From: Gemmatimonadaceae bacterium
Lineage (GTDB): Bacteria; Gemmatimonadota; Gemmatimonadetes; Gemmatimonadales; Gemmatimonadaceae
Reading direction: 5' to 3'
DNA length: 6,163 nucleotides
Assembly: GCA_014378185.1 (NCBI GenBank)
Contig: JACMOE010000298.1
Coordinates: 1 to 6,163, forward strand
Shown here in pieces: positions 1 to 6,163 of the stretch. How positions within the stretch are numbered: position 1 is the first letter of the stretch; every line of letters starts with the position of its first letter. The notes below the pieces were generated by a model, which did no database searches, was not told the DNA's origin, and worked only from the letters and a program-made list of their open reading frames with translations. A program made the position numbers and the translations under genes.

Positions 1-2670
1 CACGTCGAGGTTGTGTTCGATCACCCCCACCGAATTGCCGCCGTCGACCAGGCGGTGGAGGACTTCGAGCAGTTTGCGCACATCCTCGAAGTGCAGCCCG
101 GTGGTCGGCTCATCCAGGATGTACAGCGTGCGGCCCGTGTCGCGCTTGGACAGCTCCGTGGCGAGCTTGATGCGCTGCGCCTCGCCACCCGACAGCGTAG
201 TGGCGCTCTGTCCCAGGTGGATGTAGCCGAGCCCCACGTCGTTCATCGTCTCCAGCTTCTGGCGCACGCGTGGCTGGTTCTCGATGAACGTCGCGGCGTC
301 CTCGACGGTCATCTCCAGCACATCCGCGATGCTCTGCCCACGGAAACGGACCTCGAGCGTCTCGCGATTGTACCGCTTGCCCTTGCACACCTCGCACGGC
401 ACGTACACGTCGGGCAGGAAGTGCATCTCGATCTTTACCAGGCCGTCGCCCTGACAGGCCTCGCACCGTCCGCCCTTCACGTTGAACGAGAAGCGGCCAG
501 GCCCATACCCGCGGATCTTCGCCTCCGGCAGCTCGGCGAAGAGCTCGCGAATGGGCGTGAACAAGCCGGTGTACGTAGCCGGATTGGAACGCGGCGTGCG
601 ACCAATGGGACTCTGGTCGATGTCGATGACCTTGTCGATGTGCTCCAGTCCCGTGATGCGATCGTGCAGTCCCGGAATCACGCGCGCCCTGTAGAAGTGC
701 CGCGCCAGCGTCCGGTGCAGGATGTCCTCGATGAGCGTGCTCTTGCCCGACCCCGACACGCCCGTGACGGCGACGAACAGGCCGAGCGGAATCTCCGCCG
801 TCACGTTGCGCAGGTTGTGCTCGCGTGCATTCTGGATGCGAATCATCTTCTTCGTATCCGGTGCGCGCCGCTGCGCGGGCAACGGAATTTCCGACTCGCC
901 GCTGAGGTACTTGCCGGTGATCGACCGCGGATTGCGGATGATCTCCTCCACGGTCCCCTCGGCAATCACCTCACCGCCGTGCTTGCCCGCACCGGGCCCC
1001 ATGTCGATGACGTGATCCGCCGCGCGCATGGTCTCCTCGTCGTGCTCGACGACGATGACCGTGTTGCCCAGGTCGCGGAGTTGTTCGAGCGTGCCGAGCA
1101 GGCGCGCGTTGTCGCGCTGGTGCAGGCCGATGGATGGCTCGTCGAGGATGTAGAGCACGCCCACGAGGCGTGAGCCGATCTGGGTGGCCAGCCGAATGCG
1201 CTGCGCTTCTCCGCCGGAGAGGGATTCCGCCGAGCGACCCAGCGTGAGGTAGTCGAGCCCGACGTCCACGAGGAAGCGCAATCGCTCGCGGCACTCCTTC
1301 AGGATTGGTCCCGCAATTTCGACATCGAGGCCGATGACGTGGTCCTTGTCCTTGATGGGAATGTGCTCGAAGAACGAAAGCGCTTCCGTGATCGCAAAGT
1401 CGGTGACCTGCCCGATGTTGCGCCCATCGATGGTGACGGCGAGCGACTCGGGCTTGAGGCGATGACCGTCGCACGCCGAACACGGCACGGCGAGCATGTA
1501 GGCCTCGAGCTCCACGCGCACCATGTCGGACTCGCTCTCCTCGTAGCGACGCTCGACGTTGGCGATGATGCCTTCCCACGAGGTGTCACCCTTTTTCTTC
1601 TTCGCCGCCGACCCGTCGCCATGCAGCAGGCAGTCACGCACCGACTGCGACAGCTCGCCCCACGCGGTGTTCAGGTCGAACTTGAACTGCCGCGCGAGCG
1701 TGGGCAGCACCACTTTGCGCAGGTAGCCCGTGGGCTCGCCCCACGGCAACACCACGCCTTCCAGGATGGAGATGCGCGCGTCGCCGAGCACGAGCTCCTC
1801 GCTCACGCGGCGACGCGTGCCGAGGCCACCGCACTTGCTGCACGCGCCGAAGGGGGAGTTGAACGAGAAGTGCCGCGGCTCCAGCTCGGGCATCGAGATG
1901 CCGCACGTGGGGCAGCCGTATTTCTCCGAGAACGTCTCCAGTGCATTCGTGTCGGCGTTCACGACTTCCACGAGCCCTTCAGCGAGCTTGAGCGCCGTCT
2001 CGATGGAGTCCGTGAGGCGGCCGCGATCGTCCGTGCTCACGGTGAGCCGGTCCACCACAACCGATACGTCGTGATTCTGGCGCCGGTTGAGCTTCGGTGG
2101 GTCGGCAACCTCTATAAGTGCACCGTCCACGTAGGCGCGGATGAACCCCTGCTTGCGCACGCTCTCGAACAGCTCGCGGAACTCGCCCTTGCGGCTCTGG
2201 ATGAGCGGCGCGCGGACTTCGATCTTCGTGCCCTGCGGCCACGCGAGCACGGACTCCGAGATCTGCGCCGGGCTTTGCCGCTGCACCGGACGTCCGCAGG
2301 TGGGACAGTGCGGCGTGCCGGCTCTGGCGTACAACAGGCGCAAGTAGTCGTAGATCTCCGTGACCGTGCCAACGGTGGACCGCGGATTATGACCCGCGGT
2401 CTTCTGCTCGATGGAAATGGCCGGCGACAGCCCTTCGATGGCGTCGACGTCCGGCTTCTCCATGAGGCCGAGGAATTGGCGCGCGTACGCGGAAAGGGAC
2501 TCGACGTAGCGCCGTTGGCCTTCCGCGTAAATGGTGTCGAAGGCCAGCGATGACTTGCCCGAGCCTGACAGTCCCGTGATGACCGTGAGCCGGTCGCGGG
2601 GGATGGTTACGTCCACGTTGCGCAGGTTGTGCTCGCGTGCGCCGCGGACGATCAATGCGTCTTCTGCCAT
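1..2670 (-). CDS. uvrA: UvrA, excinuclease ABC subunit A (3' end cut by window edge)
   Basis: UvrA is the dimeric ATPase that finds DNA lesions and loads UvrB in nucleotide excision repair in the cytoplasm. Read from the ATG complementary to 2668-2670, the frame stays open for 890 codons to base 1, so I see no frameshift or stop. Both ABC modules are present. Module I has Walker A GLSGSGKS at residues 33-40, signature LSGGEAQ at 484-490 and Walker B ILDEPSIGLH at 508-517. Module II has Walker A GVSGSGKST at 637-645, signature LSGGE at 826-830, Walker B ILDEPTTGLH at 851-860 and H-loop His886. Cysteine pairs 253/256 with 277/280 and 736/739 with 759/762 match UvrA zinc modules; pairs 122/125 and 397/400 probably form another. 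By comparison with known UvrA, the UvrB-binding domain should lie near 130-245 and the insertion domain near 285-395. Family length is about 940-960, so about 50-70 C-terminal residues lie outside the window. Only a weak AGG just before the ATG could serve as ribosome site. It is transcribed divergently from cutA. Confidence 0.99.
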   Translation of the reverse strand, partial: MAEDALIVRGAREHNLRNVDVTIPRDRLTVITGLSGSGKSSLAFDTIYAEGQRRYVESLSAYARQFLGLMEKPDVDAIEGLSPAISIEQKTAGHNPRSTVGTVTEIYDYLRLLYARAGTPHCPTCGRPVQRQSPAQISESVLAWPQGTKIEVRAPLIQSRKGEFRELFESVRKQGFIRAYVDGALIEVADPPKLNRRQNHDVSVVVDRLTVSTDDRGRLTDSIETALKLAEGLVEVVNADTNALETFSEKYGCPTCGISMPELEPRHFSFNSPFGACSKCGGLGTRRRVSEELVLGDARISILEGVVLPWGEPTGYLRKVVLPTLARQFKFDLNTAWGELSQSVRDCLLHGDGSAAKKKKGDTSWEGIIANVERRYEESESDMVRVELEAYMLAVPCSACDGHRLKPESLAVTIDGRNIGQVTDFAITEALSFFEHIPIKDKDHVIGLDVEIAGPILKECRERLRFLVDVGLDYLTLGRSAESLSGGEAQRIRLATQIGSRLVGVLYILDEPSIGLHQRDNARLLGTLEQLRDLGNTVIVVEHDEETMRAADHVIDMGPGAGKHGGEVIAEGTVEEIIRNPRSITGKYLSGESEIPLPAQRRAPDTKKMIRIQNAREHNLRNVTAEIPLGLFVAVTGVSGSGKSTLIEDILHRTLARHFYRARVIPGLHDRITGLEHIDKVIDIDQSPIGRTPRSNPATYTGLFTPIRELFAELPEAKIRGYGPGRFSFNVKGGRCEACQGDGLVKIEMHFLPDVYVPCEVCKGKRYNRETLEVRFRGQSIADVLEMTVEDAATFIENQPRVRQKLETMNDVGLGYIHLGQSATTLSGGEAQRIKLATELSKRDTGRTLYILDEPTTGLHFEDVRKLLEVLHRLVDGGNSVGVIEHNLDV

Positions 2671-2835
2671 AACCTGGGAAAGCTCGCTTCAGGACCGGTT
2701 CGAATCAAGCCGCCGAGGTCGCGCGTGGCGACCGGGCGCGAGACAACAATTAGATTACCCCGTTGTGCCGCGCAAGATTCCCGGCGGCGCGATCACACCG
2801 GTCCGTTGCGCCCCGCCCACCCCTGCACGCAGACC
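2671..2835. promoter_or_regulatory. Divergent intergenic region between uvrA and cutA, candidate promoters
   Basis: These 165 bases separate the start codons of uvrA (leftward) and cutA (rightward), so promoters for both directions should lie here. The most AT-rich stretch is at about 2744-2757 (caacaattagatta), in otherwise GC-rich sequence. On the minus strand it reads TAATCTAAT, which could supply a -10-like hexamer for uvrA, and on the plus strand TTAGAT or TAGATT could do so for the rightward operon. No convincing -35 box at 16-18 base spacing was found in either direction; the minus-strand TTGCGC nearby sits at 12 or 15 bases. I see no clear LexA operator, riboswitch or terminator. The promoter assignment is an inference from gene layout. 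Confidence 0.4.
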
Positions 2836-3171
2836 ATGCCGCACACCGACGCCATCGTCGTGATGACGACGCTCAGCTCTTCGGACGAAGCCGTCAAGCT
2901 CGTGCGTGCGTTGCTCGAGCGGCGCCTCATCGCGTGCGGCACCGTGCTGCCCGGCGGGCGGTCGATGTATAGATGGCAGGGCAAGATTGCCGACGAGCAG
3001 GAAGTCGTCGTGCTCCTCAAGACCCGCTCGGCGCGGCTGGAGACCCTCCAGCTCGCCTTCGATGAATTGCATCCGTACAAGGTGCCGGAGCTGCTGGCCA
3101 TCTCCGTCACCGCAGGCAACGCCAAATACCTCGAGTGGATCAATGCCGAGACGACGCTCGCACTCGCGTGA
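2836..3171 (+). CDS. cutA: CutA1 family divalent-cation tolerance protein
   Basis: The 111-residue product matches the CutA1 family in length (E. coli CutA is about 112 residues) and in motifs along its whole length. These are the start DAIVVMTTLSS (residues 5-15), RRLIACGTVLPGGRSMYRWQGKI (29-51, the strongest hallmark), ELHPYKVPELLAI (77-89) and GNAKYLEWI (94-102). CutA proteins are very stable small trimers with a ferredoxin-like fold related to PII signalling proteins. They were named from a copper-tolerance phenotype in E. coli, but their molecular role is unsettled. The ATG at 2836 is chosen because it gives the family length. The same frame stays open upstream to an ATG at 2629, but that start would overlap uvrA and add 69 unrelated residues. 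No Shine-Dalgarno sequence precedes the chosen start. It is the first gene of a four-gene rightward run, with the next gene 28 bases downstream. Confidence 0.95.
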   Translation: MPHTDAIVVMTTLSSSDEAVKLVRALLERRLIACGTVLPGGRSMYRWQGKIADEQEVVVLLKTRSARLETLQLAFDELHPYKVPELLAISVTAGNAKYLEWINAETTLALA

Positions 3172-3183
3172 TCCCCACACCGT

Positions 3184-3187
3184 GGAG
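3184..3187 (+). promoter_or_regulatory. Possible ribosome binding site GGAG for the TPR gene
   Basis: GGAG lies 12 bases before the ATG at 3200, a longer gap than usual, but it is the best Shine-Dalgarno-like match ahead of any gene in this window. In-frame GTG (3182) and TTG (3188) codons overlap or abut it and so cannot use it, which favours the ATG. Confidence 0.4.
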
Positions 3188-3199
3188 TTGAACAGCAGC

Positions 3200-3949
3200 A
3201 TGTCGCAGCATAAGGCAGAGCAGCAGGCCGACGCCGACGGGCCAACCCCCGTGCCCGCACCGACACCGCAGGCCAACCTCGACCTCGAGGACCAGGAGCG
3301 TCCGCTGGCCGCCACCGTCGAGCGGCCCGTCGTCGTTGCGCCCGACCAGGTGGACCAGGCGTCCGAGATGGCCGCCCGCGGCGAGATGAGCGGCGCGCTC
3401 ACCGCGCTCCGAAACATTCTCTCGCGTGAACCCGGGAACTCGCGCGCACGCGCGGTGCTGGCCAGCCTGCTGGAGCGCCGCGGCGACGTCGAAGGCGCGC
3501 TCCTGGAGCTCGGCCGTGCGCTGGAATCCAATCCAGATGACGTCACCATTCTCTGCGCGCGAGCCACGGTGCTGGCGTCGCGTGCGCGATATGATCAGGC
3601 GGAAGTGGACCTGCGACGCGCCGCGAAGGCCAATGATCGCAACGCCGAGGTGCAGGTGCAGCTGGGGATGCTCTTTTCCAAGCGCGCACGCTGGCGCGAG
3701 GCCATCGAGCCGTTGCTCGCCGCCGTCGCCGCCGACCCCGCGCGCGCCGACTCGCAGTACTACCTGGGCGAAGCCTACAACCACATCGACGACCTGCCCG
3801 CCGCGCTCGCGGCGTACGAGGCGGCGTCCGCGCTGGAGCCCAGGCACATTCGCGCGCTGAAAGGCATCGGCATCGTGCTCGACCGGCTTGGCCGCCCCGC
3901 GGAAGCGGCAGTCGCCTACCGCCGGGCGCGCGAGAGCCAGAACAAGTAG
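3200..3949 (+). CDS. Tetratricopeptide repeat (TPR) protein
   Basis: The 249-residue product has a hydrophilic N-terminal tail of about 45 residues, rich in Ala, Pro, Gln, Asp and Glu, followed by about six tandem TPR units filling the rest. The repeat phase is exactly 34 residues: the turn positions between units fall at Pro78, Pro112, Asp146, Pro180 and Pro214. Units run roughly 47-80, 81-114, 115-148, 149-182, 183-216 and 217-249, and typical TPR helix patterns are visible (for example YYLGEAYNHIDDLPAALAAY at 187-206). TPR arrays bind other proteins or peptides and carry no catalysis by themselves. There is no signal peptide or membrane segment, so a cytoplasmic location is expected. It lies 28 bases after cutA, and its stop is 4 bases before the proposed start of the transglutaminase-like gene, so the two are probably co-transcribed and may be translationally coupled. 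A scaffold role for its neighbours is inference. I do not recognise a specific named family. Confidence 0.92.
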   Translation: MSQHKAEQQADADGPTPVPAPTPQANLDLEDQERPLAATVERPVVVAPDQVDQASEMAARGEMSGALTALRNILSREPGNSRARAVLASLLERRGDVEGALLELGRALESNPDDVTILCARATVLASRARYDQAEVDLRRAAKANDRNAEVQVQLGMLFSKRARWREAIEPLLAAVAADPARADSQYYLGEAYNHIDDLPAALAAYEAASALEPRHIRALKGIGIVLDRLGRPAEAAVAYRRARESQNK

Positions 3950-3953
3950 CGCG

Positions 3954-5510
3954 GTGGCCAACCGGTTCGGCAAGCGCGGCCTGCTGGCGGTGGGCATCCT
4001 CGCAGTGTGGCTTGGCGGTCTCGCCCTGCTCGCGCAACGTGAGCTGTTCCGCCCACACACCGAAATGCTGGCCGAGGCTGGGCTGCGCGTCACGCCTGGC
4101 GCGACGTATTTCGCGGTGCTCCAGAAGGGCCAGCAGATCGGCTTTGCGTCCACCACCGTGGATACGGCCGACGGCGGCATCGTGGTGGCGGACTACCTCG
4201 TTGCGGATCTTCCGCTTGCGGGCCGTATGCATCGCGCCAGCGCGCGGACGACCGTTCGCGTGTCGCGCGCAATGCGGGTCACGAGCTTTTCGCTCGACAT
4301 GGACGCCGACCTCACCCCCATCAAGGCACAGGGCCGCGTACTCGGCGACTCGCTGCTGCTGCTCATCGTGAAGGGAGTGCCGGGCCAGCCCGCTGACACG
4401 CAGCGCATCCGGCTGTCGGGCCCCATCCTGCTGCCGACGCTCGTGCCTCTCGCCATCGCGCTCGGTGAGCGTCCGAAGGTGGGCAAGTCGTACACGCTTC
4501 CCATTTTCGACCCGGCGTCCATGGCGTCGAAGGACACGCGCATCGCCGTGCAGGCGGAGAGCGTGTTCGTGCTCCAGGACAGCAGCGTCATCGACGCGAC
4601 AGGGCGGTGGCACGGCGCGCGGCCCGACACCATTCGCGCGTGGCGCCTCGCCTCGCAGGGCACCGGCAGCGGCTTCAGCGGCTGGGTGGACGAACAGGGT
4701 CGCGTGGTGCTCGCCACGCAGCTGCTCGGCCTCACGCTCCAGCGGCGGCCGTACGAGGTGGCGTTCGAGAACTGGAAGATGGACGTGGCGAAGCGCAGCG
4801 GTCAGGTGTCGCCGGACCAGGACATCTACGAATCCACGGCGATCAGCGCGAACAAGATGCCAAGGCAGCACCTGTCCGAACTGAAGCTGCGCCTTTACGG
4901 AGTAGATCTCGAGGGCTTCGACATCAAGGGGTATCGCCAGCACCTCAAGGGCGACACGCTCACCATCACGCGCGAGGCGCCAGCGGCGTTGAAGGGCGCA
5001 TACGAGTTGCCCAACGGCGCCAAGGCCACGGTGATGAGCGTGTTCATGGATGCGGAGCCGTTGCTGGAGGTAGACAATCCGGAGATTCGCGCGCTGGCCA
5101 CCAGGCTTCGGGGCAAGGACACAGAGCCACGCGTGGTGGCCGAGCGTATAAGCCGGTGGGTTCACGATTCGCTGGCGAAGAGGATTACCGTCGGCATCCC
5201 GAGCGCCCTGGCCACGCTGCATGCGCGACAAGGCGACTGCAATGAGCACACGCAGTTGTACGTCGCGCTCGCGCGTGCGGCTGGAGTTCCCGCGCGCGTG
5301 GCGGCGGGGCTCGCGTACCTGGATGGAAAATTCTACTACCACGCGTGGCCCGAGATCTGGCTCGAGCGGTGGGTCGCCGTGGATCCCACCTTCGGGCAGT
5401 TCCCCGCGGATGCGTCGCACCTGCGCTTCACCATTGGCGGGCTGGGCAAGCAGGCCGAGCTCCTCCGCCTCATGGGCACGCTGAAGATCGACGTGATGTC
5501 CGCACGCTGA
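3954..5510 (+). CDS. Membrane-anchored transglutaminase-like (Cys-His-Asp) protein
   Basis: The product is 518 residues from a GTG start. Basic residues (Arg4, Lys7, Arg8) precede one hydrophobic segment at about 9-27 (GLLAVGILAVWLGGLALLA) with no clear cleavage site. The rest is therefore predicted outside the cytoplasmic membrane. Residues 40-385 are mostly beta-rich by appearance and I cannot assign them to a family. The C-terminal part (about 385-490) is a transglutaminase-like domain. It has catalytic Cys429 in GDCNEHTQLYVALARAAGVPARV, His463 in YYHAWPEIWL and Asp477 in WVAVDPTFGQ, all in the expected order and spacing. Members of this superfamily are thiol enzymes acting as proteases, amidases or crosslinkers; the substrate here is unknown. 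The GTG lies 4 bases after the TPR gene's stop. An in-frame TTG at 3888 would add 22 very basic residues and overlap the TPR gene, and is less likely. No good Shine-Dalgarno is seen. The ABC transporter gene follows 31 bases downstream. Confidence 0.9.
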   Translation: MANRFGKRGLLAVGILAVWLGGLALLAQRELFRPHTEMLAEAGLRVTPGATYFAVLQKGQQIGFASTTVDTADGGIVVADYLVADLPLAGRMHRASARTTVRVSRAMRVTSFSLDMDADLTPIKAQGRVLGDSLLLLIVKGVPGQPADTQRIRLSGPILLPTLVPLAIALGERPKVGKSYTLPIFDPASMASKDTRIAVQAESVFVLQDSSVIDATGRWHGARPDTIRAWRLASQGTGSGFSGWVDEQGRVVLATQLLGLTLQRRPYEVAFENWKMDVAKRSGQVSPDQDIYESTAISANKMPRQHLSELKLRLYGVDLEGFDIKGYRQHLKGDTLTITREAPAALKGAYELPNGAKATVMSVFMDAEPLLEVDNPEIRALATRLRGKDTEPRVVAERISRWVHDSLAKRITVGIPSALATLHARQGDCNEHTQLYVALARAAGVPARVAAGLAYLDGKFYYHAWPEIWLERWVAVDPTFGQFPADASHLRFTIGGLGKQAELLRLMGTLKIDVMSAR

Positions 5511-5520
5511 AAGGCCTTTC
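5509..5520. repeat. 12-base perfect palindrome overlapping the stop codon
   Basis: GAAAGGCCTTTC is its own reverse complement and begins on the last two bases of the transglutaminase-like gene's TGA. With no loop it would make a poor RNA hairpin, and no U-tract follows, so it is not a convincing terminator. A site bound by a dimeric protein, or chance, are the alternatives. Confidence 0.3.
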
Positions 5521-5541
5521 CGTCTCTCCCACTCCGTCGAC

Positions 5542-6163
5542 ATGATCAGCCTGCGCCAACTCACGAAGCGGTACGGCAGCTTCACCGCGGTGGACCAGAT
5601 CGACCTGGAAGTTCCCCGCGGTGAACTGTCCGGCTTCCTCGGCCCGAACGGTGCCGGCAAGACGACGACGTTGCGGATGATCGCCGGCATACTGAAGCCG
5701 AGTGGTGGCGCCATCTCGATTGCCGGCGTGGATCTGGCTGCCGATCCGATTGGCGCCAAGATGCGGCTCGGCTTCATCCCGGACCGGCCGTTCATCTACG
5801 AGAAGCTCACGGGTGCTGAGTTCCTGCGCTTCGTAGCGGGGCTGTACGAGCAGGAAGGCGCGGCGGTGGAGCATCGCGCGCGCGAGCTGCTCGCGCTGTT
5901 CGACCTGGAGGAATGGCGTGACGAGCTGGTGGAGAGCTACAGCCATGGCATGCGGCAGAAGCTCATCATCTCCAGCGCGTTCGTGCATCGCCCCGAGGTG
6001 ATCGTCGTGGATGAGCCGATGGTGGGGCTCGACCCCAAGGCGGCGCGCACCCTCAAGGATCTCTTTCGTGAGTACACGCGGCGGGGGCACACCATCATGA
6101 TGAGCACCCACACGCTGGAGGTCGCGGAGACGCTGTGCGATCGCGTGGCGATCATCGCGAAGG
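5542..6163 (+). CDS. ABC transporter ATP-binding protein, ABC-2 type (3' end cut by window edge)
   Basis: The first 207 residues of an ABC ATPase are visible, out of about 240-310 usual for this class. Walker A is GPNGAGKTTT at 34-43. The Q-loop region reads GFIPDRPFIYEKLT (77-90), with Asp81 where many ABC ATPases have Gln or Glu. The signature is the degenerate form YSHGMRQKL (133-141). Walker B with its catalytic Glu is VIVVDEPMVGLDP (153-165, Glu158), and the H-loop is STHTLE with His190. Degenerate signatures of the SHGM type are common in ATPases paired with ABC-2-type permeases, so this is probably the energising subunit of an exporter or a membrane-remodelling complex. No permease domain is fused within the visible part, so a partner permease should follow outside the window. 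The ATG at 5542 gives the standard N-terminus MISLRQLTKRYG; no ribosome site is evident. The 31-base gap to the transglutaminase-like gene suggests a shared transcript. The cargo cannot be told from the ATPase. Confidence 0.96.
   Translation, partial: MISLRQLTKRYGSFTAVDQIDLEVPRGELSGFLGPNGAGKTTTLRMIAGILKPSGGAISIAGVDLAADPIGAKMRLGFIPDRPFIYEKLTGAEFLRFVAGLYEQEGAAVEHRARELLALFDLEEWRDELVESYSHGMRQKLIISSAFVHRPEVIVVDEPMVGLDPKAARTLKDLFREYTRRGHTIMMSTHTLEVAETLCDRVAIIAK

Noticed and set aside
13..1173. 386-codon open frame on the plus strand opposite uvrA
   Set aside because: It lies fully antisense to the conserved second half of uvrA, its codons are the exact complement of uvrA codons, and the translation resembles no family. 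Long antisense frames are common in GC-rich genes because stop codons are rare there.
1570..1605. Run of four lysines in UvrA (residues 357-360)
   Set aside because: It falls in the variable insertion domain, where UvrA length and charge differ widely among species; the frame is intact on both sides.
2281..2310. CxxC pair (Cys122/Cys125) in UvrA as a novel zinc site
   Set aside because: With the Cys397/Cys400 pair it fits a zinc module known from UvrA proteins that have three such modules, so it is expected rather than new.
1339..2553. 404-codon open frame on the plus strand opposite uvrA
   Set aside because: The same codon-phase shadow as the frame at 13-1173; it overlies ABC module I of UvrA and its translation has no recognisable motif.
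2686..2712. Possible LexA/SOS operator ahead of uvrA (GAACCGG on the minus strand)
   Set aside because: Only one half resembles a GAAC half-site and there is no matching GTTC at the proper distance, so neither the Gram-positive nor the E. coli type of SOS box is met.
2629..2835. N-terminal extension of CutA from an upstream ATG (180 residues in total)
   Set aside because: It would overlap the start of uvrA on the other strand, the added 69 residues do not resemble CutA, and the start at 2836 gives the normal family length.
3543..5795. 750-codon open frame on the minus strand covering the TPR, transglutaminase-like and ABC genes
   Set aside because: Although striking in length, it is antisense to three genes with clear family motifs, is rich in Arg, His and Ala as expected of a GC-rich shadow, and shows no domain.

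Overview
This window comes from a GC-rich bacterial chromosome, roughly two-thirds G+C by eye, with codon third positions strongly biased to G or C. It holds five protein-coding genes packed closely around one short divergent intergenic gap. I see no RNA genes, mobile elements, CRISPR arrays or large repeats. The organism cannot be fixed from the sequence alone. The high GC, the weak or absent Shine-Dalgarno sequences and the style of the proteins would fit Gemmatimonadota or a similar GC-rich Gram-negative-type lineage, but this is only an impression.

Left part (1-2670, minus strand): uvrA, the DNA-damage recognition ATPase of nucleotide excision repair. It is open from its ATG and runs off the left edge with about 50-70 C-terminal residues missing. 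All 890 visible codons are in one intact frame.

Middle (2671-2835): a 165-base divergent intergenic region with a small AT-rich island, the only plausible place for promoters of uvrA and of the rightward genes.

Right part (2836-6163, plus strand): four genes in one direction with gaps of 28, 4 and 31 bases, likely one operon. In order they are cutA (small trimeric CutA1-family protein), a cytoplasmic protein with six TPR repeats and a disordered acidic/proline-rich N-terminus, a membrane-anchored protein with a C-terminal transglutaminase-like Cys-His-Asp domain, and the ATPase subunit of an ABC-2-type transporter, cut by the right edge. The last two suggest a cell-envelope or export function: the transglutaminase-like domain is predicted outside the cytoplasmic membrane, and the ATPase needs a permease that is probably encoded just beyond the window. 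The TPR protein could be a scaffold, but nothing in the sequence ties it physically to the others.

The window looks mostly like ordinary chromosomal gene content. The least understood parts are the roughly 350-residue region between the membrane anchor and the transglutaminase-like core, and the possible partnership of that protein with the ABC transporter. Very long antisense open frames (hundreds of codons) occur over uvrA and over the transglutaminase-like gene and are judged to be GC-driven shadows.
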